NCBI GenBank assembly: GCA_009761415.1 | Contig: QUOL01000009.1 | Location: forward strand, 620,001-684,000 | Length of the DNA: 64,000 nucleotides | Reading direction: 5' to 3' | Source: Sarcomyxa edulis | Lineage: Eukaryota > Basidiomycota > Agaricomycetes > Agaricales > Mycenaceae | Part shown: positions 48,414-60,063 of the stretch, piece by piece | Numbering within the stretch: position 1 is the first letter of the stretch | Layout: the number at the start of each line of letters is the position of its first letter | The notes under the pieces: model-generated | What the model was told of the DNA's origin: nothing | Database searches by the model: none | What the model saw: the letters and a program-made list of their open reading frames with translations, nothing else | Made by a program: the position numbers and the translations under genes

Positions 48414-51400
48414 ATGGCTTCTTCTGCTCGCTTAGGCTCGATTCGTCCGGTACTTCCTAGGACTTCAAGTTTAGCAAGTGTTCCAGCAGCTCCCGTTACA
48501 GCTCCCAACGAAGGAACAAATTTAGACTCTTTCGACGCGGTTTTAGAGCTTGGAGATGGTTCTGCATTCCGTGGTATCAGTTTCGGGGCTGAGGGAAAAA
48601 GTGTTGCTGGAGAATGCGTTTTCCAAACCGGTAAGTCGCCTTTTTTGACGCAATTTCGATGATGCATCATGCTCAAACAATTTTGCAGGAATGGTGGGGT
48701 ACACGGAATCCCTCACAGATCCTTCGTATGAAGGTCAGATCTTGGTGTTGACATACCCTCTCGTCGGCAATTATGGTGTCCCAGATCGGCCCACCAACCC
48801 GCTCGATACCCTTCCCCTGGAGTTCGAGTCGTCGAGAATACACATCGCCGCCCTCGTAGTGGGTTACTATTCTGAAGATTTCAGCCACTTCCTCGCCACG
48901 TCTTCCCTCGGGACATGGCTCAAAGAAAACGGAGTTCCTGCTATATATGGCGTAGATACGCGCTGTCTTACCAAAAAAATCCGAGAGAAAGGCTCCATGC
49001 TCGGCAAAGTATTGGCTCGCAGGCCCGATACGTCTCCTGGCCGTCTGCGTTCTCTGGCGCCAATGTCTCCAGCACCTTCGCGAGCCTCCTCCCCTCATTC
49101 ATCACCATGGCGCGAAGACTATCTTGACATTCCTTTCCAAGACCCTAATCAGGTTAATCTAGTCGCTGTCGTCTCTATACCCGCTCCTCGCCTTTTCAAA
49201 CCGACTAAAACCGTCCTCACACATCCTTCAGGACGTCCAATACGCGTCCTCGCCATTGACGTGGGCATGAAATACAACCAAATACGATGCTTTATCGACC
49301 GCGGAGTAGAGCTGAAAGTCGTTCCATGGGACTACGATTTTTTGACCGACTCCGAGCCTTACGATGGACTCTTCGTTTCCAACGGTCCCGGTGACCCCAC
49401 CATGGTCAAATCGACCATCGCGCGATTATCCGAGGCCATGAAAAAGGCCGATCGTCCTATATTTGGTATTTGTCTGGGACATCAACTGCTCGCTTTAGCT
49501 GCAGGGGCCACGACATCCAAAATGAAATACGGTAATCGCGGACACAACATTCCTTGCACCGACGCGCTTTCCGGCAGATGCTATATCACCAGTCAAAATC
49601 ACGGTTTCCAAGTGGACACGGCCACGCTTCCTTCTGGCTGGAAAGAACTTTTCCGCAATGCTAACGATGGCAGCAACGAGGGTATCTATTGCGAGGACAA
49701 GCCTTTTTTCTCGGTCCAGTTCCACCCCGAATCAACACCAGGCCCTCGTGATACCGAGTTCCTGTTCGACGTCTTCATTAAGAATATCGTGGATTGCGCT
49801 CAAACGAATAGTCTTGTTCCCATTGTCATGCCCGGAGGGAACAAGGAAGATAATGAGAACCGCGTTCCTCGTGCAAATGTCAGCAAAGTCATCATCCTAG
49901 GCTCTGGAGGACTATCCATCGGACAAGCTGGAGAATTCGATTATTCTGGTTCGCAAGCGATCAAAGCTCTCAAGGAGGAAGGTATCTACACGATCATGGT
50001 CAACCCCAATATCGCCACCATAGCTACGTCCAAGGGTCTTGCAGATAAAGTCTACTTCCTCCCCGTCACACCCGAGTTCGTACGCAAAATCATACAATAC
50101 GAAAAACCTGATGGGATATACGTCACTTTCGGTGGACAAACGGCCCTCAATGTTGGTATCAAACTCAAGGACGAATTCGCAGCTATGGGTGTACAGGTGT
50201 TGGGAACTCCCATCCAGACGATCGTGACCACCGAGGATAGACAGATGTTTGCTGCAGCGATGGAGGAGATTGGAGAGAAGTGCGCAGAAAGCAGCACTGC
50301 GACTACGTCTGATGAAGCTGTTGCTGCTGCGAAGGCCATCGGATTCCCCATCATCGTGAGAGCAGCTTACGCTCTTGGAGGACTTGGTTCTGGCTTCGCT
50401 CAGGACGAGGCCCAGCTCAGAGCACTATGCACCAAGGCCTTCGCTACCAGTCCGCAGGTTCTAGTGGAGAAGAGCATGAAGGGCTGGAAAGAAATCGAGT
50501 ACGAGGTAGTGAGGGATTGTCGAGATAATTGTATCACAGTGTGCAACATGGAGGTTCGATTTTCTCCCCTGTCCTCCGTGATGAAACGGCCACTTATTTT
50601 TCTATACGTTCGAAGAATTTCGATCCTTTGGGCATCCATACTGGTGACTCTATCGTCGTTGCCCCTTCGCAAACTCTTTCAGATTCCGATTACAATATGC
50701 TGCGAACGACGGCAATCAACGTCATTCGTCATCTTGGTGTCGTCGGAGAGTGCAACATCCAGTACGCTCTCAACCCTACCTCCCAAGAGTATTGTATCAT
50801 TGAGGTCAGTTCTCATGTTAATTTCATATCACTTTGATTTATCACTAATGCCCCTGGACCGTACTCAGGTCAACGCACGATTATCCCGTTCCTCTGCTCT
50901 TGCGTCTAAAGCCACTGGATACCCTCTCGCATTCATCGCCGCCAAGCTCGGTCTCGGAATTCCACTCAATGAGATCAAAAACTCGGTCACGAAAGTCACC
51001 AGCGCATGTTTCGAGCCCAGTCTCGATTACGTGGTCGTCAAAATTCCACGATGGGACTTGAAAAAGTTCAATCGTGTCAGTCGCTTGCTTAGCAGCAGCA
51101 TGAAGAGCGTAGGAGAGGTCATGAGTATCGGACGAACTTTCGAGGAGACCTTCCAGAAAGCTATCCGAGCCATTGACGACCAGTTCTCTGGTTTTGCTAA
51201 GGTGCGTCGTCTTCCACTCGATGCAATGATAAAACTCAACATGTCTGTTTTTAGAACGACTTTGTTGAGAATATTGACGAAGAACTCGTTAACCCAACGG
51301 ATAAACGAATATTCGCGATTTCGACCGCGTTCCACCGAGGATACAGTGTCGACAAGATCTGGCAGATGACGAATATTGACAAATGGTTCTTGACTAAACT

Positions 51401-54400
51401 GCAGTATATCTTCAAGATGGAGGAACGGTTATCGTGCGTACTCATCATCGATTATTGTGTACCTTGACTCAATGTTTCATGCAGATCCCTGAACGTTTCG
51501 ACGCTCAATCCTGATACGTTGCGTCAGGCTAAACAACTCGGATTTTCTGACAGACAGCTTGCCGTGTGTCTTGGCTCCACGGAATTAGCTGTTCGTCGAC
51601 TCCGTCAAGAGAGTGGCATCTCCCCCTTCGTGAAGCAAATCGACACGGTCGCGGCTGAGTTCCCTGCTTTCACCAACTACCTTTATATGACATATAATGC
51701 TGTTGAACACGACATCACTTTCGACGACAGGGGTGTGATGGTGTTGGGGTCTGGTGTGTACCGGATTGGATCGTCCGTCGAGTTCGATTGGTGCGCAGTA
51801 AGAGCTATCAGAACCCTTCGCGACCAAGGTCTCAAGACCGTCATGGTCAACTACAACCCAGAGACCGTCAGTACTGACTACGACGAGGCCGATCGATTGT
51901 ATTTCGAAAACATCAGCTTGGAGACTATCCTCGACATCTACGACACGGAACGTTCTCGAGGTGTCATCCTTTCCATGGGTGGTCAGACTCCGAATAACAT
52001 CGCACTTCCTCTGTATCGCCAGAACGTCAAGATCTACGGCACATCTCCGGAGATGATCGATACTGCGGAGAACAGGTACAAATTCTCTCGTTTACTCGAC
52101 GAAATTGGCGTGGATCAGCCGCTCTGGAAGGAACTCACTAGTTTCGAGGAAGCCCAAATATTCTGTGAGAAGGTGGGGTACCCGGTTCTAGTTCGACCGT
52201 CATACGTTCTCTCTGGAGCGGCTATGAACGTCGTCTCTACCGGTGATGATCTGGCCAACTATCTGACACAAGCCACCGCTGTTTCCCGAGACCATCCTGT
52301 TGTCATCACCAAATACATCGAACAAGCAAAGGAAATCGAGATGGACGCAGTCGCCAAAGACGGGAAAATGGTTATGCATTACATTTCGGAACACGTCGAG
52401 AACGCCGGCGTACATTCTGGTGATGCCACTCTGATACATCCACCGCAAGATCTGGACCCGCAAACCGTTCGTCAGATCGAAGAAGCTACCGCAAAGATTG
52501 GTAATGCTCTCAACGTTACCGGACCTTTCAACATCCAGTTCATTGCCAAAAACAACGAAATCAAGGTCATCGAATGCAACCTCCGTGCGGCGCGCTCTTT
52601 CCCCTTCGTCTCGAAAGTTACTGGTGTCGATGCGATCGAAATGGCCACCAAGGTCATGTTAGACTTCCCTGTCGAACCATATCCTGAATTGGGTCTCCCA
52701 GCCGATTACGTCGGTGTAAAGGTCCCTCAATTCAGTTTCAGTCGACTGTCTGGTGCTGACCCCATCCTCGGGGTGGAAATGGCTTCCACGGGCGAGGTAG
52801 CCTGTTTCGGCCATGACAAATACGAAGCTTATCTCAAGGCACTCATCTCCACGGGAATCGTCCCACCAAAGAAAAACATCCTATTCTCTGTCGGCAGTTA
52901 TAGGGAAAAACTGGAGATATTGACATCCGTACAGAAGCTCAGCGCTGCAGGATACAATATCTTCGCTACGTCAGGGACAGCAGATTTCTTCACCGAACAC
53001 AATGTTCCTTGTAAAGTAAGCAATCGCTCTTCGTTTTCCTGTCACCTTCTAATGCTCGGGCCAGTACCTCGAGACGCTTGGTGAAGACAGTCGCGGCGAG
53101 CAGAAATCGGAATATTCGCTCACTCAGCATCTGGCGAACAACTTGATCGACATGTACATCAATTTACCTTCGCAGAATCATTACCGACGCCCTGCCAGCT
53201 ACACTAGCAAAGGTTATCAGACTCGTCGCATGGCCGTCGATTTCGATGTCCCTCTCATCACGAATGTCAAGAATGCCAAAATGCTCGCTGAGGCCCTTGT
53301 ACGGAGATTACCACTCGACGTGTCGAGCGTCGACTCCAAGAGTTCTCACAGAACGCATAAATTCCCCGGTTTGATCAATATTGCCGCTTTCGTTCCAAAA
53401 CTGGCCGTCGAGGCTAGCACAGACTTGACCCAGTCGACAGAAGCTTCCATCAGCGCAGGATTTACCACGGCTATCGTCATTCCTTGGGGCGACGATAACA
53501 GAATTTCTGACCGTGTCTCTCTGGAAAAGGCCAAAGCAAATGTCAACGGCACTGCCCATTGCAATTTCGCGCTAAGCATCACTGCTTCCGATAGCAACAT
53601 CACTCCTCTTGACGAAGAGATCCAAGCTGAAGTGAAGGCTCTGTTCATTCCTTTCCATGTCACCGCCACTCCGACCCCTCTTTCTGTCGTCGCTGCCCAC
53701 TTTGCTTCCTGGCCAAGCGAGAAGCCCATTGTCTCGGATGCGAAGGGCTCAGAGCTTGCTTCCATCCTTCTTTTGGCCAGTCTTCATAACCGGAGCGTGC
53801 ATATCACGGACGTTCAAAACACGGACGATTTGCTCTTGATCTCACTGAGCAAAGCTCGAAAACTGAAAGTCACCTGTGATGTTTCTGTCTTTTCACTCTT
53901 CTTTACCCGGGAACAGTTCCCAGCGTCCAAGGCTCTTCCTTCTGCCCAGGATCAAGCCTCTCTCTGGAAAAATATGGACGTCATCGATGCTTTCTCGGTC
54001 GGTTCTGCACCGTACCATCTTACACTAGATGTAGGTGAAACTCCTTCGTCTTGGTCTGGTGTGGAAGAAAGTCTTCCGCTCCTGCTCACCGCCGTCACCG
54101 ATGGAAGGTTGACTTTGGACGATATTCGTATTCGACTACACGATAACCCTGTCCAAATTTTCGGCCTCCCAGATCAGACTCAAACCACCGTTGAAGTAGT
54201 CATTGGTCGTAAAGCACAATTTGGCAAACGCTCGACGTGCTGGTCCCCGCTAGAACGAACGTCCGTGACTGGTGCTATCCACCGAGTAGTCGTGCATGGA
54301 ACTACCGTATATTTGGACGGCTCACTCTCTTCATCGCCGTCGGGTAGAGACATTTCCAGTGCGACCATAAGCCACGGACCGAGCACTCTGTCTATAACAT

Positions 54401-55635
54401 CTGGAACCACCTCCCCAGTGGTCAGAGCCGCTGAATCTGCCTCGATAGTCAACATCATGTCTTTGACGTCGTTGGGATCTTCCCAGTCTTCGAGTGGTGC
54501 AGCTATGGGTCCTCCTTCGACTCACGTGTACTCGCACCTTCTACCGCATCCTGCTTTCCATCGTCGCCATATCCTTTCGGTCAAACAGCTCACTCAGCGC
54601 GATATGCATGATCTATTTTCTCTTGCTGGAGAGATGCGGCTACAGGTCGAGCGTAACGGGACTCTGGATATACTCAAAGGCAAAGTGCTTTGCACGTTAT
54701 TCTATGAGCCATCGACGCGCACAAGCTCTTCGTTCGATGCCGCGATGAAGCGATGCGGAGGTCAGGTCGTACAAATCAATGCGGACAATTCGTCTGTCCT
54801 CAAAGGTGAGACACTGCCTGATACAATACGGACTCTCGGATGTTACGGAGACGCTGTCGTTATACGCCATCCCGATGTTGGTAGCGCTGCGACGGCCGCC
54901 AAATTTTCCCCAGTACCTATCATAAACGCTGGAGACGGCATTGGGGAACACCCCACACAAGTGAGTGATAGCATTCATTTATAGATCGGCCATTTACTAA
55001 CAAATCAACCGTAGGCGTTATTAGACGTTTACACTATCCGTTCCGAACTCGGCACAGTCAATGGCCGTACTATCACCTTGCTCGGTGATTTGAAAAATGG
55101 GCGCACCGTCCACAGCCTGGTTACACTTCTTTCTCTGTACTCCGTGCGGCTCAACTTTGTTTCCCCTCCTTCGCTCGCCATGCCCTCGAACGTCGTTACC
55201 GCGGCTCGAAAGGCCGGAATTCCGGTACACCAGTGCGAGTCGCTCGACGAGGTATTGGCTGACACCGATGTTCTGTATGTAACAAGAGTACAGAAAGAGC
55301 GGTTCACGAGCGATATAGAATGGCAGCAAGTCAGAAACGCGTATCGCGTCGATCACGCGGTCCTCTCGAGAGCGAAAGAAGACATGATAGTCATGCATCC
55401 TTTACCTCGAGTAAACGGTACGCCCGTAGTATACACGTTCTTTCATTACATCTACTAACGCAATCTATAGAAATCGATCCTGAAGTTGACTTCGATTCCA
55501 GACGTGCGGTTTATTTCCGGCAGATGCGTTACGGACTCTTTGTATGTCTTTCTTTCCACGGTCTTCAATCTACGGAGATTCTGACTATCCGTCCCATAGA
55601 TTCGCATGGCCTTACTCACCAGTGTCATGGCTTGA
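48414..55635 (+). CDS. URA2: Multifunctional pyrimidine protein: GATase, CPSase, inactive DHOase-like, ATCase
   Basis: Ura2 makes carbamoyl phosphate from glutamine, bicarbonate and ATP and passes it to aspartate, the first two steps of pyrimidine synthesis; UTP inhibits it. Ten exons give 2239 codons plus stop, close to yeast Ura2 (2214). Order: GATase at about residues 40-430 (catalytic Cys in FGICLGHQL, with VQFHPE), CPSase A and B ([45 protein letters not shown]), and the allosteric region ([18 protein letters not shown]). Next is a DHOase-like linker, then ATCase ([40 protein letters not shown]). In the linker the metal-binding HxH of true DHOase is not seen; [10 protein letters not shown] stands near the expected place. 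This agrees with other fungi, where URA4 supplies the activity. Start [13 protein letters not shown] at 48414. All catalytic motifs of the active domains are intact. Confidence 0.96.
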
Positions 55636-56082
55636 AACAAGTTTGTCCGCAATTGATCTCAGACATCAACACTAAAATACACACACACCCTTCCCTATCC
55701 TTCGTCGTTCACATCTCTCCTCTTCTCGCATACTCATACCTCCCCTTCCCATTGACCACTCAAAGTACCACAAAGGACACTCAAGTAGACTGGAATTAGA
55801 AAAGTATCTTGTACTAGTACAGTAAATAACTACTGGAAATATATTCAGCGATGTTTTTTGTCTTCTCGGTCCCGACACCAGCGCATTTCCCCATACATGT
55901 TTGGCTAATTTCATGTCAGTGTTTGACGCATCTTTCAATTTAGCCAATTCTTCCTCTTAAAAGCGCTCCCGCCCAACGTTTGAAGACGTTTGATGCATGT
56001 TTCGTGATCATGAACGTTAACCTCGACTTGATCCGAGTCAATGTAGGTTGACTGGGCCGGGCCAAACTTTACTTGTTGACCT
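55636..56082. other. Convergent intergenic region after URA2
   Basis: About 450 bp between the URA2 stop and the stop of a small minus-strand gene. No gene is supported. A minus-strand frame reaching 55935 is a continuation of another frame of that small gene. Confidence 0.4.
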
Positions 56083-56582
56083 TTACAGTGAACCAGCATC
56101 GGACGTCTTCTCAGAAAGCATCCAGAAGGATACCTCCTCCTCCTCATCTCCTTCTTTGTACACCTCGTGCTCCCGAGAGTTTCCCGAGTCCACAAGTGGA
56201 AAATGCATGTGAAAGATACCAAATCGTTCTAGCGCGAGGAAGTCGCATTGGCAACACGGAACAACGTGGCCGCAATTGGGCGTACGCGCACAATAACATG
56301 GCCTGAACTTCCCATTTGCGATTCTGAAGCTAAGCGCTAGATCCTCGAAGCGAACAAGTGCCATGCCTCTGCCTATACTTTCTATCCTTGTCTCTATTCA
56401 TCAAATTGGGCAGACTTCCACGCAAATTCTGACACTGACAGATCCTGAACGCTCTGGTCGTTCTCTGGCCAGGAAGGAAGGAGGCTTGGCATAAAAAAAG
56501 AGAAATAGTCATCATGGTGTTCGCCTGATACGCGTGTTAAGACATCGGGCGACAAATCCCATCCCCTGCCCTCCCGTTCCAT
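56083..56582 (-). CDS. Small hypothetical protein, about 123 aa
   Basis: I do not recognise it. Exons 56582-56440, 56368-56286 and 56228-56083 join in frame through normal GT-AG introns (71 and 57 bp) to give 123 codons plus stop. The N terminus MEREGRGWDLSPDVLTRVSG is polar, followed by PSLLPSWPEND. The middle has LALSFRIANGKFRPCYCA, and the C terminus is acidic (YKEGDEEEEVSFWML). There is no signal peptide. Its ATG is 65 bp from that of the divergent SLATT gene. The support is splice signals and open frame only, so it could be an accidental model. Confidence 0.4.
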
Positions 56583-56647
56583 CCTCGCGTGTGCCAGTGC
56601 TTGGTTCTCTTCCTCTCACCCAACTGCCCTATAGCTAGTGAGCATCG

Positions 56648-57759
56648 ATGGAGCAAGATCATGATCATGAACATACGACTCCTTCACCGGTGTCACCGTC
56701 ACCAGCTCATGCGATCTATCAACCCACCCCCATCGCTGTAGCGGGACCCTCCCGACAACCCACTACCACCCAACCACCTTTAGCGCGTGTGAGGAGTCGG
56801 ACGAGCCAACCATCGGAACGACCAATATCTGTAGTCATCGCACCCCCAGTTCAAGTCGAGGATGAGACACTCTCTGCGCGAGTACCCTCTGACCGGGAGA
56901 GTCAGATGCCAATCTGGCAAGGGATTTCCTTGAATCAACCTCTCCCACCTGTCCCACGGAGTATCAATACACCTCCTCCATTCGTGGGAGACGCAAACGG
57001 AACCGGAAATGGGAACGGAAATGGGATTCGGAGAGCCAGAACGATTGACAACAATGCTTCAAGGCATACTGGCATTGATTATATCGTCCCGGTCGCGAAT
57101 GATGATAGGGTGAGTCGCAGCGATATTTCTCGCGTTATACTTCCATTCTCACCTCTTATTACTTCATGACTCGTGTAGCCTCCTCGAGCAAAGACAGTTG
57201 GAGAGCGTCTGGACCCGACATTAGCGACAGCTATTTCCGAGAGGAATAAATATGCTTTCAAGGGTGCGTGTTTTTCATTTCTCCGCATTGGACTGGTACT
57301 GATGGCCCATGTAGCAAAGATGACTGGCTACGCTCTCAACCTTGCAATTGGTTTACAAGTATTGCTGGGTGCACTTACAACGGGCCTTTCTGTCGTAACG
57401 ACCGGGAAACAGGTAAAGCAATAGTCTGCTCGACCCGCTGCGATAATTGATAAAATTCGTGAAGACTTCTATTATGACTACGATTTTAGGTTCGTTCTTC
57501 CCTAGGAAGACGCGTTCTTTCGTTTCTGATCAGCAATTCAGGTGGTCTCGCAACACTGGTCGCGTCTTACCTTGCCCGAGCTCGTGGTTCCAACGAGCCA
57601 GAGCTCTCCATCGCTCGTGTCAAAGACCTCGAGCAATTTATTCGCGAATCTCAGGCTTTCATGATGGACTATGGACATATAACTGGCAATGTGGAGGATG
57701 AGAGGTTGGATGGATTCCGGAGACGATTCGAGGAATTACTGGGGAACGCTAACGGGTGA
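56648..57759 (+). CDS. Fungal SLATT-domain protein (two-TM effector-like)
   Basis: SLATT proteins are two-helix membrane proteins; bacterial members pair with nucleotide-signalling (SMODS) or SLOG sensor systems as predicted pore-forming effectors. The fungal branch is widespread in Agaricomycetes with unknown role. Exons 56648-57109, 57179-57263, 57315-57412, 57465-57489 and 57542-57759 give 295 codons plus stop. The first 155 residues are Pro/Ser/Thr-rich and disordered. The SLATT core has TM1 (YALNLAIGLQVLLGALTTGL), TM2 (TSIMTTILGGLATLVASYLA), then ARGSNEPELSIARVKDLEQF and a charged C-terminal helix. Exon 4 is a 25-nt microexon that encodes the first half of TM2; skipping it breaks the frame. 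No sensor gene is seen next to it. An ion-channel-like or stress role is inference. Confidence 0.85.
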
Positions 57760-57949
57760 AGCCTCTCTGATTCTGATTTTCAGCCCAACCTGACCTGGCA
57801 TGCAAACTCCTTCTATTTGCTAGGGAACGCAAACTATCCCCACCCGTCTAATCCTAATCGTGCGCATTAAGCATTAATTTGAACTCTTTGTCTTTACTTC
57901 GAGACGGATAGTTCTTCGAACTATATAATATTAGGTTTATGATTAATTG

Positions 57950-58620
57950 ATGATACCCCCATTTGTTCTTTCTTCTGCGTGTTGGGCTGAGATACTTCCG
58001 CAGCCTGTACATCTTTGGACGCCTTTCATGACCCAGTCTCCTTATCTCTTCTGCATCTCAACGAAGTGGACTAGAATATGGGAATGTGGTCGTGTAGATA
58101 CGCGTACGGTGGCTTTCAAAGGGAGTGATTATAACAGAGCGGTCGTCGCAAGTACCTCGGAGAATTCGGCTCTTCCGTGTTTTCTACGAGCAATTCCCTG
58201 AGCGCTTACCCTCAGACGCGCTTCCATTGTTTCTGTCAGAGTACGAAGACCTCCAGTTTTTTGTGGTCCCCAGCGCTTTGACTTGGCTGATCATCCCTCT
58301 TGAGATGGTAAGTCCTTCTGGGCTCATAGTATGACATTTCATGTCGGTGCTTATCACAGATACCAAAAATACTCAGACGCTCAAAAGCGAAGTACATACC
58401 GGGAATCTTCTCAAAAGCGACTTCGAGAAGGACCGCATCCCACTACATTTGTCAAATTATCACTGTATATAATCTTAGGTCTAGTTCTGATATAGAACAA
58501 TCGAATGCAGAGACTCTGAGATTGCCTGTTGTTGACCTGTTGCCCTGTGAACTCGACCTCAGAACTCTTCGTAAGCGTGAGATCACTGATCCAGAGAAAA
58601 AATATCATCTAGGATTTTAG
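57950..58620 (+). CDS. Hypothetical protein, about 175 aa
   Basis: I do not recognise it. Exons 57950-58006, 58098-58307 and 58360-58620 join with intact frame to 175 codons plus stop. The last two exons are the best supported: an open frame ending exactly at a GTAAGT donor (58308) and continuing after a CAG acceptor for 86 codons. Residues include FRVFYEQFPERLPSDAL, QFFVVPSALTWLIIPLEM (one hydrophobic stretch, possible membrane segment) and a polar C terminus DLRTLRKREITDPEKKYH. The first exon is weaker. It may be a lineage-specific gene or a remnant of a larger one. Confidence 0.4.
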
Positions 58621-58821
58621 TTCAAGAACTTCTTGACTGCTCATATACGTCCGCGTAGCAAATATTCAATTCTTCCTTGATACTCGAGTTTCGACGCGAC
58701 CTTCGATGAGACGCGCCTCAGGTCACGTGCACTTGATAAAAGTGAAACGCTGTCTCGGTCGTTGGCTGAAGCCACTCTCAGCTACTAGGATCTCAGGCCT
58801 CCTCCTACAACATTCTCCACA

Positions 58822-59802
58822 ATGAAGAACAAGAACAAACAAACCAAATTCCCTGTCGTACGTCTATCTTTCAAAACACACAAAACCTAGAGTTGGTGGA
58901 CGTCCGAACAGCATCCCTGATTGATTCTTTGTTTCATTGTATGCAAACCTACACCAACTATATGTCCTGTCGAAAAACCAAACCCACTGAAATGACGATA
59001 CCCTCTACACATTCGCTCTCAGGCGCGCATCAAAAAAATCATGCAAAAGGATGAAGAAGTCGGCAAAGTAGCGCAGGCTACGCCTATCGTCATATGTTCG
59101 TTTCATTCTCATACGCTCACACTTGCACTCCCGGGGGGCAAACTTACATCACCTGTCTGCATGGCCATCTACTAACATCCCTAACCCTTGCACCAGCTAA
59201 AGCCCTCGAACTCTTCCTAGGACTCATCATCGACGAAGCTAGTAAAGTTACGGCAGATCGAGGGTCTAAGAAAGTTGAAGCGTATCATTTGTGCGTCTTT
59301 CTATTGCTCTTGCTTTCCAGTCTCTACTGAAAATGCTTGAAATGTACTAAAACAATATACAAACCCACCCGCTCCCGTACACAGAAAACACGCAGTCGAC
59401 ACGACCGAAATGCTCGATTTCCTCAAAGAAATCGTTGAAGCTGTACCAGACCCCTCAGCGGGTGGAACCATCGATTTGGAGAGCGAGAACGCAGAGAAGG
59501 AGAAGAAGAAGAGAGGAAAGGGGAAGAGGACGACGGCAGGGGCGGGGGCGGGGGCTGGCGCTGGTGGTGACGCACCGGTACGCAAACGGAGGAAGAAGAA
59601 GGAAGAAGTCGCTCCTGCTGAAGTAGAGCCTGAAGAAGAAGAGGCAGAGCCTGAACATGAGGAAGAGGAGATGGATGTGGAACCGGGACCAGAGGAGGAG
59701 GATGATCAGAGGGATGGAAACGGTAATGGCATGGCTGGTCGTAGCCATAAACAACAGGATGAAGACGATGAAGATACGCCGTTTGTACCACCAAGGTCGT
59801 AA
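58822..59802 (+). CDS. BUR6: Negative cofactor 2 subunit alpha (NC2-alpha, DRAP1/Bur6)
   Basis: NC2-alpha pairs with NC2-beta through a histone fold, binds TBP on DNA and blocks TFIIA/TFIIB entry. Four exons (58822-58857, 59023-59095, 59197-59290, 59385-59802) give 206 codons plus stop. The histone fold is near the N terminus: TKFPVARIKKIMQKDEEVGK, VAQATPIVISKALELFLG, DEASKVTADRGSKKVEAYHL and HAVDTTEMLDFLKEIVE. The rest is low complexity: an Ala-Gly run, a basic cluster RKRRKKKEE and a long acidic tail. The tail is typical of fungal and animal family members. Confusion with DNA polymerase epsilon subunit or CBF-type folds is unlikely given ARIKKIMQKDEEVGKVAQATP-type sequence (shown here in parts). 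It converges on SLD5. Confidence 0.93.
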
Positions 59803-60063
59803 GGTTCCTTGTATGATGCTATACTGCTTTACCTCCCCGTCTCTCTTTCCTGTTCGTATAAATCCCCTGTATCTCTACTTTCTCTCTTGGGGACGGTGTA
59901 TATGGGTATATACACCGTACTGTTCTACGTATTAAGACTTGTTGTTACATTGCACAGAAAATAAATCAAAATGACCAAGTATAACCAACCCACTCGGTGA
60001 GCAATTCTCAGGGGAAAGAAATGGAATTCTCGTCAGGGAAATAATTCCATCCGAGGAAGGACC

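Noticed and set aside
48691..51369. A continuous open frame through the CPSase part of URA2 with no intron
   Set aside because: Around 50554-50615 and beyond, the open frame loses the family sequence. Removing GT-AG introns restores CPSase motifs, so the uninterrupted frame is accidental.
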